Assembly (NCBI GenBank): GCA_016462625.1
Contig: JAEMSV010000025.1
Location: forward strand, 1-46,884
Direction: 5' to 3'
DNA length: 46,884 nucleotides
From: Solirubrobacteraceae bacterium
GTDB lineage: Bacteria; Actinomycetota; Thermoleophilia; Solirubrobacterales; Solirubrobacteraceae
The notes below the pieces were generated by a model. It was not told the origin of the DNA, ran no database searches, and was given only the letters and a program-made list of their open reading frames with translations. The first letter of the stretch is position 1; each line of letters opens with the position of its first letter. This document shows, in pieces, positions 34,693-43,064 of this stretch. A program made the position numbers and the translations under genes.

Positions 34693-36507
34693 GTGACACG
34701 ACGTCTTCTCTCTTCCGCCGTACTGGCCGCCTCGCTCTGCGCGCTCGTGCCCGGCGCCGCCATGGCCGGCAGCCAGTCCGTGGGCAACTCGTGCCTGTAC
34801 AGCTACGACTCGTACTGGCGCGACATGCCGGTGACGCTCACGGGAACGCCGAACAAGACCACCGCCGCGCCGGGTGAGACGGTGCGCCTGGCGGGCCAGA
34901 CGCTCGACGTCACGCTGCCCGACTGGCTGGCCGAGTACGGCTACAACCTCGGCCTCCTGCAGCCCGGGGAGAACCAGCTGCCGACCGAGATCTGGGTCGC
35001 GATCCGCGGCACGAACACCACGCAGGGCGTGCAGTGGCAGCAGGTCGACACGGTCGCAAAGACCACCATCACGACGACGAGCACCGGATCGTTCCAGGAC
35101 GCCACGCCGTTCGTCTACGACGTACCGCACCTCACGGACACCGACTGGACTGCGAAGGGCGGGCCGATCGCGTTCTCCCAGGCCCGTTCGGGCTCGCTGC
35201 CGGCGATCCCCGTCGGCCCTGGCGGGGCGAACCGCACGCCGAAGGGCAGCGTGTTCCTCAACGTCGACATCTCCGGGTACAAGCTCGGGCTCGACTGCGC
35301 GTCGGGCGGCTTCATCGCCCAGGGCGCGAACTACTCCGAGCACATCGCCCCGCCGTTCGCGACGGTCGACGTGCCGGCTTTCTCGTGCATCAACCCGCTG
35401 ACGCCGGCGGGCACGACGACCTCGCCGATCGACGTCGACCTGCTGCCGGACACGGCCGATCCGAAGACGATCCAGCCGGGCGGGACGTTCACGACGCGGC
35501 CTCGGGTGATGTACCGGATCCCCAGCGCATATCTCCAGGCACTGGCTGCGGCCGGGCGGCTGCAGACCGGCGACAACGAGATCACCGGGACGCTCAGCGT
35601 GGCGGTGCGCGCGGTCGGTGCGACCCCGGCCGCACAGACGGCGACGGTGCTCATCGACCCGGTGACCGTGACCGTCACGGGCGGCGCGGTCACCAGCGGT
35701 GACGTGGTCGGGACGGCGACGCTGTCGGTGACGACGTGGACCGCGTCGGGCACGGCCGGCGTCCAGCTCTCGGCGGGCCCGGTCGGGTCGCTGGGCTCGG
35801 TCGCCCTCGGCGGCGGGACGAACGCGACCGCCTACGGCAGCGCCTACGCGCGGCTGACCGTCACTCCGGAGACGACGCCGGCGACTCGGTTGTCGCTGGA
35901 CTGCGTCAGCGGGACCGCCGTCATCGGGAACACCGGCATCGCCTACGGCGAGCGCGGCAACATCGCCGCGGCCGAGGGCGGGGACCAGGCCCGCTACGAC
36001 ATCGCCGCCAACCAGCTGGACCCGTTTGCGGTCATCCCCGTCGAAGGCGTGGTGGTGGAGAAGCCGCCGACGGTCGACCCCCCGATCCAGAACCCGGGTG
36101 GCGGCGGTGGAACGCCCACGCCGGTGGTCACGCCCGGACCGGGTGGCTCGGGCGGGCCGGGCACAACGGTGCTCCCAACGCCTCTGCTGTCGATCACGGC
36201 AACCTCGCTGCAGGCGAGCAAGAGCAAGCTGTCGGTCGCGGTCATCTGCTCGACCGGCACGTGCCGGGGCACGCTGAAGCTACGCACCGCCGCCAAGGTC
36301 AAGCTCACGAAGAAGAGCAAGGCCAAGCAGGTGACGCTGACGGGCGCGGCCCGCTACACGGTGGGAGCGGGCAGGGGCACCGTGAAGCTCACGCTCGGGC
36401 GGGACGGCAGGGCACTGCTGCGGCGCTCGTCGAAGCTGAGCGTGCAGATCGTGGCCACGCCCTCCAGCGGCAAGCCCGTGACGAAGAAGGTCACGCTGAA
36501 GCGCTGA
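34693..36507 (+). CDS. Secreted protein, iron-box-linked paralogue family (two domains)
   Basis: 604 residues. A signal peptide (about 1-26, GAAMAG) is followed by two cysteine-bounded domains, Cys34 (NSCLYSYDSYWRD) to Cys202 (LDCASGG) and Cys232 (FSCINP) to Cys404 (LDCVSGT). A Pro/Gly/Thr-rich spacer (about 460-500) and the common C-terminal domain (CSTGTCRGTLKLRT) complete it. The first domain is closest to the single-domain copies at 18848-21039 (LPDWLAEYG, WVAIRG, DTDWTAKGG); the second shares YGERGNIAAAEGGD with the 32478 protein (YKERGNVLPADGGD). The copies therefore come from one set of duplications. The GTG at 34693 is preceded by GGAG. The 3' end overlaps the convergent amidase by 17 bp. 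Extracellular function unknown. Confidence 0.76.
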   Translation: MTRRLLSSAVLAASLCALVPGAAMAGSQSVGNSCLYSYDSYWRDMPVTLTGTPNKTTAAPGETVRLAGQTLDVTLPDWLAEYGYNLGLLQPGENQLPTEIWVAIRGTNTTQGVQWQQVDTVAKTTITTTSTGSFQDATPFVYDVPHLTDTDWTAKGGPIAFSQARSGSLPAIPVGPGGANRTPKGSVFLNVDISGYKLGLDCASGGFIAQGANYSEHIAPPFATVDVPAFSCINPLTPAGTTTSPIDVDLLPDTADPKTIQPGGTFTTRPRVMYRIPSAYLQALAAAGRLQTGDNEITGTLSVAVRAVGATPAAQTATVLIDPVTVTVTGGAVTSGDVVGTATLSVTTWTASGTAGVQLSAGPVGSLGSVALGGGTNATAYGSAYARLTVTPETTPATRLSLDCVSGTAVIGNTGIAYGERGNIAAAEGGDQARYDIAANQLDPFAVIPVEGVVVEKPPTVDPPIQNPGGGGGTPTPVVTPGPGGSGGPGTTVLPTPLLSITATSLQASKSKLSVAVICSTGTCRGTLKLRTAAKVKLTKKSKAKQVTLTGAARYTVGAGRGTVKLTLGRDGRALLRRSSKLSVQIVATPSSGKPVTKKVTLKR

Positions 36508-37909
36508 CCGGGCGCTCCCAGCCGGTCGCCTGCTCGAGCTGTGCGGCCAGCGCGAGCAGGATCGACTCCTCCTCGGCCATCAGCTGCACCCCGATGGGCC
36601 ATCCATCGGCGGTGCGGCCGAGGGGGAGCGAGATCGCCGCCCACCCCGAGACGTTCGCCATCGGCGTCCACCCGGTGGTGGCGAACTCGGTCTCGAAGAA
36701 GGCGCGAACCGAGCCGCGCGGCTGGTTCAGGTGCCCGAGCGGCGGCAGGGTCGTGAGCAGGGTGGGGCAGAGCAGGACGTCGTGGGCGGCGAGTCCGTCG
36801 GCGAAGCGCCGGCCCTGCGCATGGACCTGGCCGATCGCGTGCTGCAACTGCATGCCGGTCGTGGCGAAGCCTTCGCGCATCATCTCCCAGCTCGACGGCT
36901 CGAACTCGTCCTCCCGCGGCGCGCGCCCGAGGTGCTCGGCGGCGAGGTCGTGCAGCTCGACGTTGCTGATCGCGTGCAGCACCGCGACGGCGTCGGTCAC
37001 CGCGTCGCCGTCGAAGTCCGGCGCTCCCGCGTCGACCTCGTGCCCGAGGTCGACGAGCAGCCGGCCCACGGATTCGACAGCGGCCCGGACCTCGGGGTCG
37101 GTCGTGCCGCCGAACGGCGGGTCGGCGGTCATCAGGATCCGGGTGGGCGGCGGCTCGCTCGCCGCGGCCTCGGAGAACGTCGTGGCAGCTGGCGGGGCCG
37201 TGTAGGGATCGCCTGCGACGACGCCCGCGCTCGCGTCGAGCAGCGCGGCGCAGTCCCGGACGCTGAAGGTCAGTCCGTGCAGGTTCACCAGGCCCGAGAG
37301 CGAGTCGCCCGCGCCGGGAGCGAACGACATCCGGCCGCGCCGGGGCTTGAGCCCCACGACGCCACAGCACGACGCCGGGACGCGGATCGACCCGGTGCCG
37401 TCGCCGCCCGACGCCAGCGGCACCAGGCCTGTCGCCACCGCGACGGCCGACCCGCCGCTCGAGCCGCCCGGGCTGCGATCCGGCGCCCAGGGGTTCACCG
37501 TCGGGCCGAAGAGCGTCGGCTCGGTCGTGCAGTGGTTGCCCCACTCGGGCGTGTTGGTCTTGCCGCAGACGACGAGGCCGGCGGCGCGGTAGCGCCCGAT
37601 GAGCCACGGCTCGGTCGTTGCGACGTGGTCGCGCAGCGCCACGGAGCCCATCCGGTCGGGCACGCCCGCGAGGGCGCCGCCGAGGTCCTTCAGCAGGAAG
37701 GGCGCACCCGCCAGCGGCCCGTCGGGCAGCGGCTTCGCCGCTTCGGCCCGTGCGAACGCGAAGAGGTCGCAGATCACGGCGTTCAGGCCCCGTGCGGCTT
37801 CGATGCGCGCGATGGCCGCGTCGACGAGCTCGAGCGCGGTGACCTCGCCGTCGCGCACGAGTTCGGCCTGTCCGATGGCGTCAACGTCGCGGAACTCGTC
37901 GAGGGTCAC
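36491..37909 (-). CDS. Amidase-signature-family hydrolase
   Basis: 472 residues from the chosen GTG. The Ser-cisSer-Lys triad is visible: Lys74 in LLKDLGG, Ser150/151 in RSPGGSSGGSA and nucleophile Ser174 in GDGTGSIRVPA. C-terminal ISLPLGRTADGWPIGVQL is typical of the family. Substrate cannot be predicted; family members hydrolyse amides from acylamides to carbamoyl compounds, and no GatB/GatC neighbours indicate tRNA amidation. The frame continues upstream to 38020 but that part (SPIGRSPKPSPR) looks like intergenic sequence. The GTG at 37909 leaves a normal divergent promoter before the polyamine transporter, though it lacks a strong ribosome site. The end overlaps the secreted paralogue by 17 bp. 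Confidence 0.88.
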   Translation of the reverse strand: MTLDEFRDVDAIGQAELVRDGEVTALELVDAAIARIEAARGLNAVICDLFAFARAEAAKPLPDGPLAGAPFLLKDLGGALAGVPDRMGSVALRDHVATTEPWLIGRYRAAGLVVCGKTNTPEWGNHCTTEPTLFGPTVNPWAPDRSPGGSSGGSAVAVATGLVPLASGGDGTGSIRVPASCCGVVGLKPRRGRMSFAPGAGDSLSGLVNLHGLTFSVRDCAALLDASAGVVAGDPYTAPPAATTFSEAAASEPPPTRILMTADPPFGGTTDPEVRAAVESVGRLLVDLGHEVDAGAPDFDGDAVTDAVAVLHAISNVELHDLAAEHLGRAPREDEFEPSSWEMMREGFATTGMQLQHAIGQVHAQGRRFADGLAAHDVLLCPTLLTTLPPLGHLNQPRGSVRAFFETEFATTGWTPMANVSGWAAISLPLGRTADGWPIGVQLMAEEESILLALAAQLEQATGWERPVSASA

Positions 37910-37933
37910 ACCGCGGATGATCGCGCGCGGGGA

Positions 37934-37965
37934 CGGTTTCGGGGATCGCCCGATGGGCGAAACCG
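37934..37965. promoter_or_regulatory. Inverted repeat in the amidase/potA divergent region
   Basis: CGGTTTCG at 37934-37941 and CGAAACCG at 37958-37965 flank an inner GCCC-GAT-GGGC pair. It lies between the divergent amidase and polyamine-transporter starts and could be an operator or an RNA hairpin. No regulator can be assigned. Confidence 0.4.
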
Positions 37966-38037
37966 CTTTCGACCGGTGTCCAGCGCGCAACGCGCCGGTA
38001 TTGGGAACAATGATCGCCATGCCGGACCGGGGAACGG

Positions 38038-39147
38038 ATGCCTGAGCAGGACGTCGACGTCCGACTCGAGGGCGTGACGAAGCGCTTTGGCGAGCATGTG
38101 GCCGTCGATGCGCTGGATCTGGAGATCGAGCGCGGGGCGTTCTTCGCGCTGCTCGGCCCGTCGGGCTGCGGGAAGACCACGACGCTGCGGATGGTCGGCG
38201 GCTTCGAGGAGCCCACGGCCGGTCGCGTGCACCTCGGTGGGACCGACGTCACCGAGCTGCCGCCGTTCAAGCGCGACGTCAACACGGTCTTTCAGTCCTA
38301 CGCGCTGTTCCCGCACCTGAGCGTCGAGAAGAACGTCGCGTTCGGGCTGGAGCGCAAGAAGCTCAGCCGCGACGAGGTCCGCACCCGGGTCGCCGAGGCG
38401 CTCGACATGGTCCAGCTCGGGCAGTACGGCGCCCGGCGCCCGGCGCAGCTCTCGGGCGGCCAGCAGCAGCGGGTCGCGCTCGCGCGTGCGCTCGCCAACC
38501 GGCCGCGGGCGCTGCTGCTCGACGAGCCGCTCGGCGCCCTCGACCTGCGCCTGCGCAAGGAGCTGCAGCTCGAGCTCAAGCGGCTGCAGCAGGAGCTGGG
38601 CATCACGTTCGTCCACGTCACGCACGACCAGGAGGAGGCCATGAGCATGGCCGACACCATCGCCGTGATGCGCGACGGGCGGATCGACCAGGCCGGCACC
38701 GCGACGGAGCTGTACGAGACGCCGCACACCGAGTTCGTCGCGAACTTCCTCGGGATCTCGAACCTCATCGATGGGCGGGTCATCGGCGCCGACGGCGACG
38801 TCGCGTCGGTCGAGACCCACGACGGGGCCACGCTTCGGCTGCCCGCCGCGCGGACCGATGCCCACGGCGAGGTCCGCATTGGCGTCCGCCCCGAGAAGGT
38901 CCAGCTCGCGCAGAGCGAGGCCGACGTGCCGGACGGCTGGAACACGCTGCGCGGCACGGTGATCGTCTCCGCCTTCCTCGGCGTGTCGATCCAGTACGTC
39001 GTGCGCGCGGCCGGCGGCGAGGAGCTCACCGTCATCGCGCCCAACCGGGACGGCACCGCGCCCGACGTCTTCACGGTCGGCCGCGACGTGCTGCTGACCT
39101 GGAATCCCGAGTTCACGTTCGTCGTCGACAAGGAGGTCGCCGCATGA
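38038..39147 (+). CDS. potA: Polyamine ABC transporter ATPase (PotA-type)
   Basis: A 369-residue nucleotide-binding subunit: Walker A GPSGCGKTT (about 40-48), Q-loop FQSYALFPHLSVEKNV, signature LSGGQQQRVALARA, Walker B ALLLDEPLGALDL and H-loop VHVTHDQEEAMSMAD. A C-terminal TOBE domain follows (about 250-369, VRIGVRPEKV). The motif set fits the spermidine/putrescine (PotA/PotG) class. The ATG at 38038 follows GGGGAACGG. First gene of a four-gene importer unit (ATPase, binding protein, two permeases). Confidence 0.9.
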   Translation: MPEQDVDVRLEGVTKRFGEHVAVDALDLEIERGAFFALLGPSGCGKTTTLRMVGGFEEPTAGRVHLGGTDVTELPPFKRDVNTVFQSYALFPHLSVEKNVAFGLERKKLSRDEVRTRVAEALDMVQLGQYGARRPAQLSGGQQQRVALARALANRPRALLLDEPLGALDLRLRKELQLELKRLQQELGITFVHVTHDQEEAMSMADTIAVMRDGRIDQAGTATELYETPHTEFVANFLGISNLIDGRVIGADGDVASVETHDGATLRLPAARTDAHGEVRIGVRPEKVQLAQSEADVPDGWNTLRGTVIVSAFLGVSIQYVVRAAGGEELTVIAPNRDGTAPDVFTVGRDVLLTWNPEFTFVVDKEVAA

Positions 39148-39217
39148 CTCGGGCCGAGCCCTCGCATACGGCCGGGAGTACTCGCTGCGCTCGCACATCC
39201 CACCTGGAGGCTCTCGT

Positions 39218-40390
39218 ATGACCGATCCGTACTTCGAGCAGACCCGTCGCACCTTCATGGGCCGCGCGGCAGGCAGCGCCTTCGCGTTCAGCGGCCTCGC
39301 CGCGTTCCTCGCCGCGTGCGGCGGGGTGGAGGGGACGGCGGAAAAGCAGAACACCGCGACGGTCGCGACCGCCACGCACCCGAAGGAGGCGATCGCCGCC
39401 TGGACGTTCGCCAACTGGCCTCTGTACATGGACAAGAAGCTCCTGACGGCGTTCGACAAGGAGTACGGCGGCGAGGTCAAGTACGTCGAGGAGATCAACG
39501 ACAACTACGAGTTCTTCAGCAAGGTCCGCCAGCAGCTCCAGGCGGGCAAGCCGATCGGCCGCGACATCGTCGTCCTCACCGACTACATGGCGCAGCGCTG
39601 GGTCAAGGACGGCTACGCCGAGCCCTTCGACAAACAGAACATCCCGAACGCGAAGAACCTCGTCGCAAACCTCAAGACCATCGGCTACGACCCCGAGCGT
39701 TCGTACACGCTGCCCTACCAGTCGGGCGCCGTCGGGATCGGCTACGACATCAAGCGGACCGGCCGCGAGCTGACCTCGATCGAGGACTTCTTCGACCCGA
39801 AGTTCAAGGGCAAGGTCACGATGTTCTCCGAGCCGTATGACGCGGCAAGCACCGTGCTCATCCAGGAGGGCAAGGACCCCGAGAAGGCGACGCTCGACGA
39901 GCTGCTCGGCGCGATCGAGAAGATCGGCAAGGCCAATGACGCCGGCCAGTTCCGGCGCTTCACCGGCAACGACTACTCCACCGACCTGACCAAGGGCAAC
40001 GCCTGGGTCTGCATGGCCTACTCCGGCGACCTCGTCCAGCTGCAGAGCGACAACCCGAACCTCCGCTTCGCCTTCCCCGAGGAGGGCGCGGTGCGCTTCA
40101 CCGACAACATGATGATGCCGGCGAAGGTCGCCCATCCGTATGCGGCCGAGACGATGATGAACTACCTCTACGAGCCCGAGGTGGCGGCGAAGCTCGCGGC
40201 CTACGTCAACTACATCTCGCCGGTCGACGGGATCAAGGAGATCCTCGAGAAGACGGACCCGGAGATCGCCGAGAACGAGCTGATCTTCCCGTCCGACGAG
40301 GTCGCCGGGCGGCTGAAGAACTACCCGCAGCTCACGCCCGCCGAGGAGCGCCAGATGCGCGAGGCGATGGCGCAGGTCACCGGCGCCTAA
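39218..40390 (+). CDS. potD: Polyamine-binding lipoprotein (PotD-type, Tat-exported)
   Basis: A 390-residue substrate-binding protein. The N-terminus has twin arginines (RRTFMG, Arg10-Arg11), a hydrophobic stretch and lipobox LAAC (Cys34), indicating Tat export and lipid anchoring. WTFANWPLYMDKK, DIVVLTDYMAQRW, LPYQSGAVGIGY and YSGDLVQLQSDNP are PotD/PotF-type blocks. GGAGG lies eight bases before the ATG. It is separated by 70 bp from potA and two bases from the first permease. Substrate is probably putrescine or spermidine; other cationic amines are possible. Confidence 0.9.
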   Translation: MTDPYFEQTRRTFMGRAAGSAFAFSGLAAFLAACGGVEGTAEKQNTATVATATHPKEAIAAWTFANWPLYMDKKLLTAFDKEYGGEVKYVEEINDNYEFFSKVRQQLQAGKPIGRDIVVLTDYMAQRWVKDGYAEPFDKQNIPNAKNLVANLKTIGYDPERSYTLPYQSGAVGIGYDIKRTGRELTSIEDFFDPKFKGKVTMFSEPYDAASTVLIQEGKDPEKATLDELLGAIEKIGKANDAGQFRRFTGNDYSTDLTKGNAWVCMAYSGDLVQLQSDNPNLRFAFPEEGAVRFTDNMMMPAKVAHPYAAETMMNYLYEPEVAAKLAAYVNYISPVDGIKEILEKTDPEIAENELIFPSDEVAGRLKNYPQLTPAEERQMREAMAQVTGA

Positions 40391-40392
40391 CC

Positions 40393-41256
40393 ATGTCGCT
40401 GCGCCGCCGCCGTCAGCTGGTCCCGTGGCTGCTCATCGGCCCGGGACTGCTGTGGCTGGTGGTGTTCTTCGCCATTCCGCTGGCGAACCAGCTGTACGTC
40501 TCGCTGCAGACCGGCGACCCGGAGACGGGCTACCAGTTCACGTGGGCGTTCAGCACGTACGTCGACGCGATTAAGGACTACCACGAGCAGTTCCTGCGCT
40601 CGATCGGCTACGCGGCGACGGCGACGATCCTGTGCCTGATCATCGCGTTCCCGCTGGCGTACTTCGCGGCGTACAAGGCGCGGAAGCTGCGCGGCCTGAT
40701 CCTGCTGTTGATCATCCTGCCGTTCTTCGTCAGCTCGGTGCTGCGAACGGTGTCCTGGCAGCTGATCCTGTTCGACGACGGCTGGATCGTCGCGCGGTTC
40801 CGGGACATTGGCTTCCTGGGCGACGACGGGCGGCTGCTCGCCACGCGGACGGCGGTGATCGCGGGCATCACCTACAACTTCCTGCCGTTCATGGCGCTGC
40901 CGATCTACGTCTCGCTGGAGCGGATCGACCGCCGGCTGGTGGAGGCGGCGACGGATCTCTACGCGTCGCGAGCCGCGGCATTCCGCCACGTGACCCTGCC
41001 GCTGGCGCTGCCGGGGATCTTCGCCGGCTCGCTGCTGACCTTCATCCCCGCGTGCGGTGACTTCATCAACGCCGCGCTGCTGGGCACGCCCAAGCAGGCG
41101 ATGATCGGCAACGTCATCCAGAGCAAGTTCCTGTTCATCCAGGACTACCCGACGGCCGCGGCGCTGTCGTTCATCCTGATGCTCTTCATCCTCGTCGGGG
41201 TGGCGCTGTACGGGAAGCTGCTCGGGACCCGCTCGCTCATGGACGCGGCCGCATGA
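40393..41256 (+). CDS. potB: Polyamine ABC transporter permease (PotB-type)
   Basis: A 287-residue membrane subunit with six hydrophobic segments (for example LIGPGLLWLVVFFAIPLA and AALSFILMLFILVGVALYG). The EAA loop reads EAATDLYASRAAAFRHVTLPLALPG cut short by one variation: Tyr replaces the usual Gly of the EAA-x3-G motif. It starts two bases after potD and its stop overlaps the potC start (ATGA). Confidence 0.9.
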   Translation: MSLRRRRQLVPWLLIGPGLLWLVVFFAIPLANQLYVSLQTGDPETGYQFTWAFSTYVDAIKDYHEQFLRSIGYAATATILCLIIAFPLAYFAAYKARKLRGLILLLIILPFFVSSVLRTVSWQLILFDDGWIVARFRDIGFLGDDGRLLATRTAVIAGITYNFLPFMALPIYVSLERIDRRLVEAATDLYASRAAAFRHVTLPLALPGIFAGSLLTFIPACGDFINAALLGTPKQAMIGNVIQSKFLFIQDYPTAAALSFILMLFILVGVALYGKLLGTRSLMDAAA

Positions 41257-42068
41257 CGACAACCGCCGACCGCATCCGCAGCTGGTTGCTGGGCGCGTGG
41301 AGCGCCCTCGCGCTGCTCTACCTCTTCATCCCGGTCTTCGTGATCGCGGCCTTCTCGTTCAACGACAACCAGGGCCGCTTCAATTTCACGTGGGAGGGCT
41401 TCACGCTCAAGCACTGGAAGGACCCGTTCGCGGATCCCGACCTGGCGCTGGCGATGAAGAACTCGCTCCTGATCGCCGGGATCTCGACGGCGATCGCGGT
41501 GGTGCTGGGGACGCTGATGGCCTTGGCGCTCGTTCGCTATTCGTTCCGTGGCCGGAGTGCGGTCGACCTGTTCGTGTTCCTGCCCTTGGCGACGCCCGAG
41601 GTCGTGCTGGGTGCCTCGCTGCTGGCGTTGTTCCTGACGATGGCGGTCACGACGGGCTTCATGACGATCGTGCTCGCGCACGTGATGTTCACGGTGTCGT
41701 ACGTGGTGGTGACCGTCCGTGCGCGGCTGGAGGGGATGGATCGCCACATCGAGGAAGCCGCGATGGATCTCGGCGCGACCGAGTGGACGGCGATCCGCAA
41801 GGTGACGCTGCCGATGATCGCGCCGGGCGTCTTGGCGGCGGCGTTGCTGGCGGCGGCGATCTCGGTCGACGACTACGTGATCACGAGCTTCAACGCCGGC
41901 CAGACGACGACGTTCCCGCTGTTCATCTTCGGAGCCACCCGGCAGGGGGTGCCGCCGGCGGTCAACGTCCTGGCGACGGGGCTGCTCGTGGTGATCTTGC
42001 TCCTGCTGGCGCTCAACGTGTTCGTGCAGAAGCGGCTCGCGGCGCGGGACGCCGGGGCGATGCCGTAG
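41253..42068 (+). CDS. potC: Polyamine ABC transporter permease (PotC-type)
   Basis: A 271-residue membrane subunit with six hydrophobic segments and a canonical EAA loop (EEAAMDLGATEWTAIRKV, then TLPMIAPG). AFSFNDNQGRFNFTWEGFTL is typical of PotC/PotI-type proteins. The ATG overlaps the stop of potB. It is the last gene of the importer; a strong hairpin begins at its stop codon. Confidence 0.9.
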   Translation: MTTTADRIRSWLLGAWSALALLYLFIPVFVIAAFSFNDNQGRFNFTWEGFTLKHWKDPFADPDLALAMKNSLLIAGISTAIAVVLGTLMALALVRYSFRGRSAVDLFVFLPLATPEVVLGASLLALFLTMAVTTGFMTIVLAHVMFTVSYVVVTVRARLEGMDRHIEEAAMDLGATEWTAIRKVTLPMIAPGVLAAALLAAAISVDDYVITSFNAGQTTTFPLFIFGATRQGVPPAVNVLATGLLVVILLLLALNVFVQKRLAARDAGAMP

Positions 42069-42116
42069 GGGTGTGGGATTTCGGCGACGCACGCCGTCGT
42101 CGAAATCGCACACCCC
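42068..42116. terminator. Long near-perfect hairpin after potC
   Basis: Arms 42068-42089 and 42095-42116 pair at 20 of 22 positions around a 5-nt loop. The arms begin GGGGTGTG and end CACACCCC. It starts at the last base of the potC stop. A terminator is likely; the matching ends to the repeat in FAS-I suggest it could be a copy of a dispersed palindromic element. Confidence 0.75.
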
Positions 42117-42179
42117 AATCGCTTGCTCGTCCGCTGGCGAAACCGGGCGCGCGCGCCCGAGTACTTGGGTGCAGTGGGC

Positions 42180-42416
42180 GTGAACACGGAGACCGAGAGC
42201 GTTTGGTGGTTGCCGCGAGCGTTCGCCGTCGTTCTCGTCGTGCTGTGTCTTCCGGTCAGCTGGTTCTGGACGGTCGCCGGCAACAACTGCGACAAGCCAG
42301 ACTGCGGCTGGATGGCCACGGACGCGACGCTCACCATCGTCGGTAGCGGTCCGCTCGTACTCCTCTTCCTCGTGATCGTGGAAGCAGCGATCGCGTGGGC
42401 GCGCCACGCCCGATGA
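42180..42416 (+). CDS. Small two-TM membrane protein with C-x4-C-GW motif (copy 1)
   Basis: 78 residues from the GTG at 42180; not recognised. Hydrophobic segments at about 14-31 (AFAVVLVVLCLPVSWFW) and 53-72 flank a short loop NNCDKPDCGW. The loop has two cysteines and a Gly-Trp, recurring in the next two genes. A longer frame starts at a TTG (42123) inside the hairpin region and looks unlikely. Its stop overlaps the next start (ATGA). Function unknown; the loop cysteines may form a disulfide outside the membrane. Confidence 0.55.
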   Translation: MNTETESVWWLPRAFAVVLVVLCLPVSWFWTVAGNNCDKPDCGWMATDATLTIVGSGPLVLLFLVIVEAAIAWARHAR

Positions 42417-42667
42417 CGGTGTCCGGTGTCGAAGGTCACACGTCACGGCGGCGAGCAGTAGTCCTCGGCCTCCTCTTCGTACTGATGATCGTCGGCGTGC
42501 TTTGGGGCATCCGCGCGACCAGCTGCGAGGCCTATGACTGCCCAGGTTGGGCCTACGACGAACCCGCCGTATCGATCATCGTCTACGGGCCTCAGGCGCT
42601 GTTCTGGCGTCTGTTCGACGCAAGAGACGAAGACCGCGTCTGGTCCAACTCGGGACGAGAGCGGTAG
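42413..42667 (+). CDS. Small membrane protein with C-x4-C-xGW motif (copy 2)
   Basis: 84 residues; not recognised. A basic start (SRRR), a hydrophobic segment at about 16-34 (VVLGLLFVLMIVGVLWG) and loop TSCEAYDCPGW are followed by a weaker hydrophobic stretch (VSIIVYGPQALFWRLF) and a charged tail. The ATG at 42413 overlaps the previous stop (ATGA), which argues that both are real genes. The Cys-Cys-GW loop aligns with copies 1 and 3. Confidence 0.55.
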   Translation: MTVSGVEGHTSRRRAVVLGLLFVLMIVGVLWGIRATSCEAYDCPGWAYDEPAVSIIVYGPQALFWRLFDARDEDRVWSNSGRER

Positions 42668-42695
42668 TGCTCACACCTGGCCGACCCACGAACTG

Positions 42696-43052
42696 ATGAC
42701 TCGCATACCGGAACATAGATCGACGTCCAGCGACAGCCGCCGACGCCAGCGTTGGTGGGTCCCACGAATGGTCGCGTTCTTCATCGGGCTGGCCATGCTC
42801 GGCTACGGCGTCGCGTGGTGGATGAACGATTGGCTGTGCGAGACCAGCTGTGACGGCTGGCAGCACAGTCGGATCGGGCTCGCCCTGCTCGTTGGTATCC
42901 CAGCGATCTTCACCTGCGGCGTGTTGGTGGAGCTGCTGTTCACGGCGGCGAAGCGGGACCGTGCCCGTGCCCGTGGCGCGGGGGAGTCGCAACAGTGCAG
43001 AGCCGCGCGAGTAGGCGTGTCATCTGGCGGACGGGATCCGTCTGCCAGATAA
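42696..43052 (+). CDS. Small two-TM membrane protein with C-x3-C-xGW motif (copy 3)
   Basis: 118 residues from the ATG at 42696; not recognised. A basic N-terminus (SRRRQRW) precedes a hydrophobic segment (MVAFFIGLAMLGYGVAWW), the loop LCETSCDGW, a second segment (IGLALLVGIPAIFTCGVLVELLF) and a basic, Ala/Arg-rich tail. Same layout as the two preceding genes, so probably a tandem paralogue set. It starts 28 bp after copy 2. The stop codon lies within a strong hairpin shared with the convergent sortase gene. Confidence 0.55.
   Translation: MTRIPEHRSTSSDSRRRQRWWVPRMVAFFIGLAMLGYGVAWWMNDWLCETSCDGWQHSRIGLALLVGIPAIFTCGVLVELLFTAAKRDRARARGAGESQQCRAARVGVSSGGRDPSAR
43022..43050. terminator. Bidirectional hairpin between convergent genes
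   Basis: ATCTGGCGGACGG (43022-43034) pairs at 12 of 13 positions with 43038-43050 around a GAT loop. Flanking GTGT/ACAC extend the stem. It covers the end of the third small membrane protein and precedes the end of the sortase gene by 14 bp. Confidence 0.7.
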
Positions 43053-43064
43053 CACGGCGCCCGC

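Noticed and set aside
18848..36507. HtaA-type haem-binding or NEAT domains in the secreted paralogues
   Set aside because: None of the motifs I know for HtaA or NEAT (for example a conserved YxxxY) are visible; kept as unknown family.
37910..38020. Upstream extension of the amidase
   Set aside because: Not amidase-like, would leave almost no promoter for potA, and contains an inverted repeat that looks regulatory.
38038..42068. Polyamine importer feeding diaminopropane to the siderophore pathway
   Set aside because: The operon makes its own 1,3-diaminopropane from diaminobutyrate and no iron box precedes potA; proximity alone is not evidence.
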